DNA of 6,854 nucleotides, from the NCBI GenBank assembly GCA_900551305.1, contig URVK01000083.1, positions 1 to 6,854 on the forward strand, given 5' to 3'. The notes beneath the pieces are model-generated. The model saw only the letters and a program-made list of their open reading frames with translations, did not search any database and was not told the DNA's origin. Within the stretch, counting starts at the first letter, position 1. The number at the start of each line of letters is the position of its first letter. The translations under genes and the position numbers were made by a program. Of the stretch, positions 1 to 6,039 are shown piece by piece. The stretch is from an uncultured Collinsella sp. GTDB lineage: Bacteria > Actinomycetota > Coriobacteriia > Coriobacteriales > Coriobacteriaceae.

Positions 1-63
1 CTAAATCTGTAACAGGTAGAGACGATTTAGCCCGCTAGATGTTACAGATCGAGACGGAAGATT
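1..63. repeat. Intergenic inverted and tandem repeat
   Basis: ATCTGTAACA at 5-14 is matched exactly in reverse complement by TGTTACAGAT at 40-49, with a 25-nt spacer. The same stretch also reads as two degenerate direct copies with a 32-bp period: the core ACAG[G/A]T[A/C]GAGACG occurs at 12-24 and 44-56. A small palindrome, TAGC-cc-GCTA, sits at 28-37 between them. It lies just downstream of the DUF4867 stop codon and has no T-run on either strand, so it is not a normal intrinsic terminator. It could be a dispersed intergenic repeat or a pair of protein-binding sites for a gene outside the window. The repeat itself is directly visible; its role is unknown. Confidence 0.55.
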
Positions 64-708
64 CTAGTCCACGGTGATGTCGAGGTTCTTGCCGATGAGG
101 CCTACGTAGCCGCCCTCGGCAGCCTTGGGGCTGTCAGCATGGCAGAGAACCCACTTGTCGGCCTTCCAATAGCAGTAGCTGTCGCCGGCCGTGGGCATGT
201 CGGTCGCAGCCTCGGGGCGCGGACCGTTGGTGCCGGCGGGCAGCGCCACCATCACCTGGAAGCCCCCATCGTCGACCATGCACGGCGTGTAGTGAAGCGT
301 GGTGTTGAAAACCTCAACAAGCGTACCGGCCGGTACACGGAACGCCTTGACGCACGCGGTGTCGAGCTTGCCGTCCTCGATCTCCCAGCGATGCGCCACG
401 AGCAGGATAAAATCGCGTGCACCCAGGTTGAACTCGCTGGCGCGGTGATACTCCAGGCAGTTGAGCTGCGTGTTGTGGCCGTTGCACCAGCCGAGCTGGA
501 AGGGACGGCCGCCAAACATGAGAAAGCCCAGTTTATCGGCATCTTTGACGCCCTCGAGCTCCGGCGCGCTTGCTACGTACTTGCTGCCCTCGGGAATGGG
601 CGTGGCTGAGAGCGCCTCGAGCACGGGCGACGTGAGCTCGGACGGAACGTCATCCCAAACGTTGCCATAGGATTTGAACTCGGGATCGTTGACAGAGTAG
701 ATATGCAT
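64..708 (-). CDS. DUF4867 family cupin-like protein
   Basis: This gene encodes 214 residues from an ATG. An in-frame GTG two codons upstream (712-714) overlaps the Shine-Dalgarno AGGAG (714-718), so the ATG, 5 nt after AGGAG, is the better start. The layout matches what I recognise as DUF4867: a GHN-LEYH-ASE stretch around residues 77-92, then VPAGT near 126, TLHYTPC near 137-143 and a LIGKN motif near the C terminus. The VPAGT and LHYTP elements resemble the strand-turn-His pattern of cupin folds such as ureidoglycolate lyase, so a metal-binding beta-barrel enzyme or sugar-binding protein is plausible. No signal peptide or membrane segment is visible, so it should be cytoplasmic. The family has no established reaction; members tend to lie near carbohydrate genes, which fits a candidate sugar-type operator upstream. 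The luxS terminator separates it from luxS, so it is probably a single-gene unit here. The family call is from memory of motif order and is fairly firm; the function is not known. Confidence 0.75.
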   Translation of the reverse strand: MHIYSVNDPEFKSYGNVWDDVPSELTSPVLEALSATPIPEGSKYVASAPELEGVKDADKLGFLMFGGRPFQLGWCNGHNTQLNCLEYHRASEFNLGARDFILLVAHRWEIEDGKLDTACVKAFRVPAGTLVEVFNTTLHYTPCMVDDGGFQVMVALPAGTNGPRPEAATDMPTAGDSYCYWKADKWVLCHADSPKAAEGGYVGLIGKNLDITVD

Positions 709-713
709 GTTCA

Positions 714-718
714 CTCCT
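714..718 (-). promoter_or_regulatory. Ribosome binding site deciding the DUF4867 start
   Basis: AGGAG on the minus strand ends 5 nt before the ATG at 706-708. It overlaps the alternative in-frame GTG at 712-714, which therefore cannot use it. Confidence 0.6.
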
Positions 719-743
719 GTTCGTAAATGTGACTATACGAACA
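718..743 (-). promoter_or_regulatory. Candidate operator/promoter of the DUF4867 gene
   Basis: A perfect 8-bp inverted repeat, TGTTCGTA and TACGAACA, is separated by 10 bp. A -10-like hexamer TATAGT (732-737, minus strand) lies inside it and the Shine-Dalgarno abuts its downstream end, so a bound repressor would block both promoter and leader. No good -35 is found at 16-18 bp from TATAGT. A second partial palindrome, GAGCG and CGCTC, lies upstream at 759-776. GTTCG-type half sites are common for DeoR-type sugar repressors, but the regulator is not in the window and its identity is a guess. Confidence 0.45.
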
Positions 744-792
744 TTCTAGAACAAACATGAGCGATTTTGAACGCTCGTCCCGACCAATCAAC

Positions 793-823
793 AAAAAGGC
801 GCCCCCGCATAAGCGAAGGCGCC
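793..823 (-). terminator. Intrinsic terminator of luxS
   Basis: On the minus strand GGCGCCTTCGC pairs with GCGGGGGCGCC (two G-T wobble pairs) around the four-base loop TTAT, and TTTTTG follows. It lies 30 nt after the luxS stop codon and ahead of the DUF4867 promoter region. Confidence 0.85.
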
Positions 824-852
824 CAATGCACGCGTTTTGGGCGATAAAACCC

Positions 853-1341
853 TTACGCCTGCTGATAGTGCAGATGCTTCTCGTCGATATCGGCCAGGTC
901 GCGGTCGAGGTAGCGACGCGCCAGCCAGGTGGCCATGGGGAGGTTCTGGTCCAGGTAGTTGCCGCATTCCTCGGGAGCGGCACCGGGAACATCGCCCTCA
1001 AAACCGGCGACAAACTCGAACAGCTCACGCACGAGCGGCAGAATCTCCTCGCTCGTCACTTCGCCAAATACGACGAGGTAAAAGCCCGTGCGGCAGCCCA
1101 TGGGGCCAAAGTAGACAATGCGGCCCGACCACTCGGCATGATTGCGAAGGAACGTCGCGCCCAGGTGCTCGATGGTGTGGCACTCGGCCGTGTTCATGAC
1201 CGGCTCCTTGTTGGGCGTGGTCAGGCGCAGGTCAAAGGTGGTGACGGCGGCCCCGGTCGCCGGATCGCGGTCGATGCGGCTCACATACACGCCGGGCTCA
1301 AGCAACAGATGGTCAACGGAAAAGCTCGCAATGCGCTCCAT
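853..1341 (-). CDS. luxS: S-ribosylhomocysteine lyase LuxS
   Basis: LuxS cleaves S-ribosylhomocysteine to homocysteine and 4,5-dihydroxy-2,3-pentanedione, the precursor of autoinducer-2; it is the second step of cytosolic SAH detoxification after the Pfs nucleosidase. The 162-residue product is the usual family length and all signature elements are present: SFSVDH and PGVYVSR near the N terminus, the metal-binding HTIEH at residues 55-59 (His55, His59, with Glu58 as the likely catalytic acid/base), GPMGCRTGFY with the conserved Cys83, and the third metal ligand Cys126 in EECGN. The start is an ATG preceded by GAGAGGA, about 6 nt away. The gene is followed by a strong terminator and probably has its own promoter in the preceding gap, so it appears to be transcribed alone as well as by possible read-through from rbsK and the nucleoside hydrolase. 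No pfs gene is in the window. The assignment is secure. Confidence 0.97.
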   Translation of the reverse strand: MERIASFSVDHLLLEPGVYVSRIDRDPATGAAVTTFDLRLTTPNKEPVMNTAECHTIEHLGATFLRNHAEWSGRIVYFGPMGCRTGFYLVVFGEVTSEEILPLVRELFEFVAGFEGDVPGAAPEECGNYLDQNLPMATWLARRYLDRDLADIDEKHLHYQQA

Positions 1342-1364
1342 GGCAGATCCTCTCGATAGTCAAA

Positions 1365-1434
1365 TTGGGACGGGGCTCTTTTAGCTGGTTCGATTGGTCG
1401 CACCAATCATACCAGTCAAAAAGCCCCGTCCCAA
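1365..1434. repeat. 70-bp near-palindrome upstream of luxS
   Basis: The outer arms TTGGGACGGGGCT (1365-1377) and AGCCCCGTCCCAA (1422-1434) are a perfect 13-bp inverted repeat. Inside them TTTT faces AAAA, CTGGT (1385-1389) faces ACCAG (1411-1415), and GATTGGT (1392-1398) faces ACCAATC (1402-1408) around a CGC loop. Nearly the whole 70 bp could fold into one long hairpin with small bulges. Neither strand has a proper T-run right after the outer arm, so it is not a standard terminator, although read-through RNA from the nucleoside hydrolase gene would fold here and could attenuate transcription. Confidence 0.75.
1406..1434 (-). promoter_or_regulatory. Probable luxS promoter
   Basis: On the minus strand there is TTGGGA (-35, 1429-1434), a 17-bp spacer, then TATGAT (-10, 1406-1411), preceded by TGG to give an extended -10. 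This predicts a start near 1399 and a leader of roughly 60 nt before the luxS ATG. The -35 element is the tip of one arm of the surrounding palindrome. The prediction rests on sequence match only. Confidence 0.5.
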
Positions 1435-1443
1435 AAAGACAAC

Positions 1444-2408
1444 TTAGCCCAAGACGCGGGCCATGCGTGCCTTGAACTCGGAAAGGAAGCGCGGAGCATC
1501 CACAGTCAGCGCCACGAGTGCGCTCTTGTCGGGGTCGGTCACACGGCGCTCATCGCAGATGGTGCGGCCGCGATACTCGCCCAGCAAGTCAACACGCAGG
1601 TTGCAGGCGAGCGCACCTACGAGCGTGGGGTCGATCGCCACGGCAACCGCCAGCGGATCGGGCAGCGCGCCGCCGCCCAGGTAGGGCGCGTTCATCTCGT
1701 ACGAACCAATGTAGTGCTCGACCATGCTCGCAAATGCGCAGCCAGCCATAGTGCCCGAGCCCGTCCAACCGGCAATGTCGCGACGCGTGAGCACCACGCG
1801 ATGCGTCACATCCAGACCCACCATAGTGAGCTTGCGACCTGAGCGCAGCACCGCGTCGGCTGCCTCGGGGTCGCTCGCCATGTTGGCCTCGGCGCCCGCG
1901 CTCACGTTGCCGGGCACGGTAAGGGCGCCGCCCATCACGACCACGCGGCCGATGGACATCATCGCCGCCGCATCGCGCTCCAGGGCAAGCGCCAGATTGG
2001 TGAGCGGGCCGGTCGCCACGTAGACCAGATCGGGACCATAGGTGCGCGCGGCATCGATCAGATAATCGACCGCAGCGTTGCCGTCGGCCGAGGTCGCTCG
2101 TAGGGCGACGCGGGCACGCTCGCGCCGCCAATGCCGTTCTTGCCGTGAATGAGCGCGGTGGACGCCGGCGGCGTATAGGGCTCAGTCGCCTGCAGAGGAC
2201 GGTCGGCACCCAGGTACACCGGAACCTCGGGGCGACCCAGCAGATCGAGCACCGCCAGGCAATTGTGCGCCGATTGCTCGACGCGCACGTTGCCAAAGCA
2301 CGTGGTGATGCCCACGAGCTCCACCTCGGGGCTCGCGATGGCATAGGCGAGCGCCATCGCATCGTCCACACCCATATCCAGATCAAGGATCAGCTTCTTG
2401 ATTGCCAT
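1444..2408 (-). pseudogene. Nucleoside hydrolase, interrupted by a frameshift
   Basis: This is an inosine-uridine-preferring nucleoside hydrolase family gene; such enzymes hydrolyse ribonucleosides to free base and ribose in the cytoplasm. The first 106 residues are read from the ATG at 2408 (GGAG 7 nt upstream) and carry the calcium-site signature LDLDMGVDDA, with Asp9, Asp11, Asp15 and Asp16. The reading frame then breaks after YERP, between about 2088 and 2096. Without correction it adds ten unrelated residues and stops at 2058. The family sequence resumes in another frame from SADGNAAVDYL through VATGPLTNLAL, GNVSAGAEANMASDPEAA and DPLAV to a stop at 1444. Joining the frames (one base missing, or two extra) gives about 321 residues, the normal family length. 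The usual catalytic His before DPLA is Pro here (codon 1660-1662). The gene lies 30 nt after rbsK on the same strand, so they probably form an operon. The family is certain; whether the break is biological or a sequencing error cannot be decided here. Substrate preference is not assigned. Confidence 0.88.
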
Positions 2409-2438
2409 TGTTCTACTCCGCTTCTCCGTCTTTATCGT

Positions 2439-3401
2439 TTAACCAAACCAATGTTCAACTTCGGCGCGCGTGGGAATCGATTGCTGAGCGCCCAGGCGCG
2501 ACACCGTCACTGCCGAGGCGCGAGCGCCCGCGGCCATGCACTCAAAGAGCGGCAAGCCCTCTAGGCGAGCCGCCGCCAACGCGCCGATAAACGTATCGCC
2601 CGCGGCCGTGGTATCGACTACCGCGCTCGAAAGTGCCGGCATGCGCAGCAGCTCACCGCCATCGCCGAGCGTAACTGAGCCGGCGCCGCCCAGCGTGATG
2701 ACCGCGGTGCCGGCGCCCTTGGCAAGCAGGGCTTTGAGCGCGGCGACGCAGCTCTCATCGTCCTTGGGCAGGATACCCGTCAGCACCTGGCACTCGGTCT
2801 CGTTGGGGCAGACCAAGTCGACCGCAGACCAGACCTCCGCAGGCAACTCACAAGCAGGCGCTGGATTAAAGACCGTATAGAACCCCAGCTCGTGAGCGCA
2901 AACAAGCGCATCGGCCGTCGCTGCAAGGTCACATTCACCCTGGGCGATAAAGACGCTTCCGGCAGCCGGGGCAATCTCGCTGGCGTTGCCGTCGAGCTCA
3001 TGGGCCACCAGACGCCTCAACGCGCAGGCAACGTCCGCGCCCGCAAGCGCATGGTTGGCGCCCGGTGACAGTATGATGCGGTTGTCGCCCTCGCAGCGAA
3101 TGATGGTCGCCGTTCCCGTCTCCACGTCATCGCGATGCACTACAAAGTCACAGTCCACGCCGGCGTCTTGGAGCCCCACCACGAGCGACGCGCCGAACGC
3201 GTCGCGACCGACCGCGCCGATCATGTGCGTGCAAGCGCCCATACGCGCGGCAGCTACGGCCTGATTGGCGCCCTTGCCGCCGGCGTTGGTGATAAACCCG
3301 CTGCCGCCGACGGTCTCGCCCGCACGCGGTATGCGCTCGCACGCCACCGAAAGGTCCATGTTCATGCTGCCGAACACCGCAACGATGCCGCGATCTGCCA
3401 T
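2439..3401 (-). CDS. rbsK: Ribokinase (PfkB family)
   Basis: The product would phosphorylate D-ribose with ATP to ribose 5-phosphate in the cytoplasm. The 320-residue protein has the PfkB/ribokinase elements in order: GSMNMDL (residues 11-17; Asn14 and Asp16 are typical ribose contacts), GGKGANQA (41-48), NPAPA and PNETE in the middle, TLGGAGS in the nucleotide-binding part, and DTTAAGDTF near 263-271 with the catalytic base Asp269. The ATG at 3399-3401 is preceded by GAGGAGG at 5 nt, which is why I prefer it over an in-frame start 54 nt upstream at 3455 that would add 18 unconserved residues. Family members are usually about 300-310 residues. The gene heads a probable two-gene operon with the nucleoside hydrolase, whose reaction releases ribose. 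A promoter with an overlapping palindromic operator lies upstream, suggesting substrate-responsive repression. Other PfkB sugar kinases are possible, but the GSxNxDL and GGKGANQA motifs strongly favour ribokinase. Confidence 0.93.
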   Translation of the reverse strand: MADRGIVAVFGSMNMDLSVACERIPRAGETVGGSGFITNAGGKGANQAVAAARMGACTHMIGAVGRDAFGASLVVGLQDAGVDCDFVVHRDDVETGTATIIRCEGDNRIILSPGANHALAGADVACALRRLVAHELDGNASEIAPAAGSVFIAQGECDLAATADALVCAHELGFYTVFNPAPACELPAEVWSAVDLVCPNETECQVLTGILPKDDESCVAALKALLAKGAGTAVITLGGAGSVTLGDGGELLRMPALSSAVVDTTAAGDTFIGALAAARLEGLPLFECMAAGARASAVTVSRLGAQQSIPTRAEVEHWFG

Positions 3402-3406
3402 GGAAA

Positions 3407-3413
3407 CCTCCTC
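3407..3413 (-). promoter_or_regulatory. Ribosome binding site deciding the rbsK start
   Basis: GAGGAGG on the minus strand ends 5 nt before the ATG at 3399-3401. Its strength and spacing fix this start rather than the longer in-frame alternative at 3455. Confidence 0.8.
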
Positions 3414-3464
3414 ATCTGCGGGCTTTGCACCCACCGTCGACCGTCGATTGCGCACCTTCGCACC

Positions 3465-3493
3465 TCTATAACTTTAGTTCACTTTGATGTGAA
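3465..3493 (-). promoter_or_regulatory. Promoter of rbsK and the nucleoside hydrolase
   Basis: On the minus strand there is TTCACA (-35, 3488-3493), a 17-bp spacer, then TATAGA (-10, 3465-3470). The predicted start is near 3458, leaving a leader of roughly 57 nt before the rbsK ATG. The assignment is from sequence match and ideal spacing only. Confidence 0.6.
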
Positions 3494-3494
3494 C
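3477..3494. promoter_or_regulatory. Palindromic operator upstream of rbsK
   Basis: GTTCAC and GTGAAC form a perfect 6-bp inverted repeat with a 6-bp spacer. It covers the -35 and most of the spacer of the predicted rbsK promoter, the classic position for a repressor. Its position in the divergent rbsK/acyltransferase gap leaves it about 50 bp upstream of the acyltransferase -10-like site. The binding protein is unknown; LacI, GntR and DeoR types are all possible for ribose or nucleoside control. Confidence 0.5.
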
Positions 3495-3542
3495 GCACCC
3501 TTGAGCTTGCGCCAGCAGCAAGCATTCACAGGAGCAGGCAGC

Positions 3543-3548
3543 TACAAT
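3543..3548 (+). promoter_or_regulatory. Candidate -10 of the acyltransferase gene
   Basis: TACAAT lies 39 nt before the ATG at 3588. I see no matching -35 at 16-18 bp, so this is only a weak suggestion. Confidence 0.3.
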
Positions 3549-3587
3549 GAATACGTGCTGATTATTCTCGTCATTGGATGATGTTTT

Positions 3588-5806
3588 ATGGAACAATTCT
3601 CGCAATCGGGCTCGCGCGGTCGACGCCGCACGGGCAACGAGCCGGCGCCGCACGAACGCGTGAAGAGCGAACGCCGTGCCAACGAGCCGCGACGCACCAC
3701 GAGCCCCCATCGCGCTTCTGCCAACAACGCGGGCCGCGCCAACACTCCCGCCGCGGAGCAGACGCCTGCTCGCCCCAAGTCCCGCTACATCCCTGCACTC
3801 GACGGCCTGCGTACGCTCGCCGTCGTCGCGGTGGTGCTCTATCACCTTAACCTCACGTGGGCTCAGGGCGGCCTGCTCGGCGTCACGATCTTCTTTGTGC
3901 TTTCGGGCTATCTGATCACGCGCTTGCTGCTCAACGAAGTCGCTAAGACCGGCCGCATCGACCTCAAGAGCTTCTGGATCCGCCGCATCCGTCGCCTGGT
4001 CCCCGCCGTGGTGACCGTCGTGGTGGTGACCTGTGCTCTGTGCACCGTCTTCAACCACGTGATGCTCACCAAGATGCGCCCCGACATCCTGCCGTCGCTG
4101 TTGTTCTTCAACAACTGGTGGCAGATTGCCCAAAACGTCTCGTACTTCAATGCTCTGGGCGACCCCTCGCCGCTCACGCACTTTTGGTCGCTTGCCATCG
4201 AGGAACAGTTCTACCTGATTTGGCCGCCACTGCTGTTTGCCATGGTATCCATGCATGTGAGCAAGCCCAACACGCGCCGCGTGGTTCTGGGCTTGGCTGC
4301 TGTCTCCGCCATCGCCATGATGGTGCTCTATAACCCTGCCGCCGACCCCAGCCGCGTGTACTACGGCACCGACACCCGTGTGTTCTCGCTGCTGCTGGGT
4401 GCCTGGATGGCCTTTATCCCCGATCGCGACCTGGCGCCGGTGCGTCTCGCTCGTCGTTTGGGGCTCAATCGCCTAGCTGGCGCCGCCAAGCACGGCAAGA
4501 ACGCCGAGGGCAAGCCTGGCGAGAAGGCCGACGAAGCAGCCGAGAGACCGCCCCGGCACAGCCGAGCGCCCTCGTGCGTTTTTGGTCCTCGCCCGCATCC
4601 ATCGATGTGTTGGGCGTCGTGGGTCTGGTTGGCCTTGCCGCCATGGTCGCGCTCACCAACGGCTACACCGCCTTCCAATATCGCGGAGGCACGCTGCTGT
4701 GCTCGATCCTCACGCTCATGGTCATCGCGGCCTGCGTGCAGCCCCAGGGAATGGTTGCCCGCGCGCTGTCCGCCGAGCCGCTCGTGTGGGTTGGCAAGCG
4801 CTCGTACAGCATCTACCTGTGGCACTATCCGCTGCTGTTGCTCATGAACCCGGTCGCCAACATCAACGATACGCCGTGGTGGCAGTACATTTTGCAGGTG
4901 TTGTTGGTGGTCGCCGTGGCAGAGTGCTGCTATCGCTTTATCGAGACTCCGTTTAGGAAGGGCGCCTTTGAGCGCACCGTGTCCGAGTTCCGCGACGGCA
5001 CCACCACGCCCGCTAACTGGGTACGCGCGCACGTCCCTCTCTGCGCAGCCTGCGCTGTCGTGTTGGTCGTTGCACTGGGCGGCCTGATCTTTGTGCCCGA
5101 GACGTCTGCGCTGAGCGGCGAGGGCGCCGAAGTTCTGAACAAGGAAGCCAAGAACACCGCGCCCACCGACCAGCAGGCGGCCGACGACACCGACAAGGAC
5201 AACGACGGCTTCCCCGATGGCTCCTACGATCTGCTTATGATCGGCGACTCCGTGTCGCTGCGTGCCGTAGACACCTTTGACGGCGTGTTCCCGCACAGCC
5301 ATATCGATGCCGAAAAGGGCCGCCAGTTTGATGCGGGGCGCGCGACATTTGAGGGCTATATCCAGCAGAACCTTGCCGGCAAGATCGTGGTCTTTGCCCT
5401 GGGCACCAACGGCTTGGTAACCGACGACCAGATCGACGCCATCATGGCCGATGCAGGAGATAAGCGTATTGTGGTGTTTGTGAACACGCGCAGCCCGCAG
5501 CCGTGGGTTGGCTCTACCAACCAGGCCATCGCCAACGCCGCTACGCGCTACAAGAACGTGCGCGTTATCGATTGGTACGGATACAGTGCCAACCGCAACG
5601 ACCTGTTCGATGGCGATGGCACGCACCTATCGACCACTGGCGTGACTGAGTACCTCAACTTGATCCACGACGCAGTCAAGAAGGACCTGCCCGTGCATCC
5701 CGAGGATCACGTCAACGATCCGCAGCCGGCAGCCGTCAAGTCTGCCACCGACGCACTCATCAATGCGCTTGCCTTCAAGCCGCACAAGTTGGGCACCGAC
5801 AAGTAA
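3588..5806 (+). pseudogene. OatA-like AT3-SGNH membrane O-acyltransferase, frameshifted
   Basis: Proteins of this architecture pass acyl groups across the membrane and O-acylate cell-wall or surface glycans. The first frame runs from the ATG at 3588 (weak GGATGATG upstream): a basic, Pro/Arg-rich, probably disordered cytoplasmic tail (1-66), then the AT3 domain with ALDGLRTLAVVAVVLYHL (His86), FFVLSGYLITR, the RRIRR loop (132-136) and HFWSLAIEEQFYLIWP (His198, Glu205, Glu206). After the Lys/Ala/Glu-rich linker ending GEKADEAAE (residue 319) the frame breaks near 4542-4550; uncorrected, it runs about 100 unrelated residues to a stop at 4847. The continuation is in another frame (TAPAQPSALVRFW onward) with further membrane helices, VGKRSYSIYLWHYPLLLL, ETPFRK, a last helix near 483-503 and an extracellular SGNH domain: IGDS with Ser554, GTNG near 605-608, and DGTH with Asp676 and His679. 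The joined product is about 738 residues. It is transcribed divergently from rbsK. Peptidoglycan is the likely acceptor by analogy with OatA, but exopolysaccharide or teichoic-type acceptors are possible. Confidence 0.88.
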
Positions 5807-5829
5807 CCTGCAGCGCAAACTTCCCACAT

Positions 5830-5867
5830 CCGGAGGGGGTGTCTGCCACGGCAGACGCCCCCTCCGG
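5830..5867 (+). terminator. Large hairpin after the acyltransferase gene
   Basis: Two 18-nt arms (5830-5847 and 5850-5867) are complementary throughout with one G-T wobble, closing on a minimal CCACGG tip. It starts 24 nt after the stop codon at 5806, the place for a terminator, but no T-run follows on either strand. It may end transcription by an atypical mechanism, protect the mRNA 3' end, or be part of the neighbouring repeat. Confidence 0.5.
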
Positions 5868-5871
5868 CAGT

Positions 5872-5911
5872 TAGGGACGTTCCTTATGTGCCGGTACCTA
5901 GGGACACTCCT
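5872..5911. repeat. REP-like palindromic repeat
   Basis: TAGGGACGTTCCT (5872-5884) and TAGGGACACTCCT (5899-5911) are direct copies with two mismatches, each itself a partial palindrome. They flank GTGCCGGTAC (5888-5897), a palindrome with one imperfect pair. TGGCGCAGCCA (5911-5921) adds a small hairpin next to it. This architecture is like repetitive extragenic palindromes; copy number in the genome is not known from this window. Confidence 0.5.
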
Positions 5912-6039
5912 GGCGCAGCCAATGAAGACCTCTACGGATGAATTCCAGGCCGCTCCGTCGCTCCAGACATCGTTTCCGCGCCTCGCGCCTGCCCCAAACA
6001 ATCAAAACAAGCCCTTTTCGCCGCACCCTCAAAGGTCTG

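Noticed and set aside
1..63. Possible end of a CRISPR array because of the 32-bp period.
   Set aside because: Only two units are visible, the similarity is spread over the unit rather than split into identical repeats and unique spacers, and no cas gene is present.
1589..2386. A long minus-strand open frame bridging the two nucleoside hydrolase halves.
   Set aside because: Its product is Arg-rich and resembles no family; the nucleoside hydrolase motifs are in the other two minus-strand frames.
3402..3455. An 18-residue N-terminal extension of ribokinase starting at 3455.
   Set aside because: A strong Shine-Dalgarno sits 5 nt before the internal ATG at 3401 and the ribokinase fold begins right after it. 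The extension would also lie upstream of or at the predicted transcription start.
3474..4256. Long open frames antisense to the acyltransferase (also 4361-5626 on the minus strand).
   Set aside because: They are antisense shadows in GC-rich coding DNA with low-complexity Arg/His/Gly-rich products; the plus strand carries clear AT3 and SGNH motifs.
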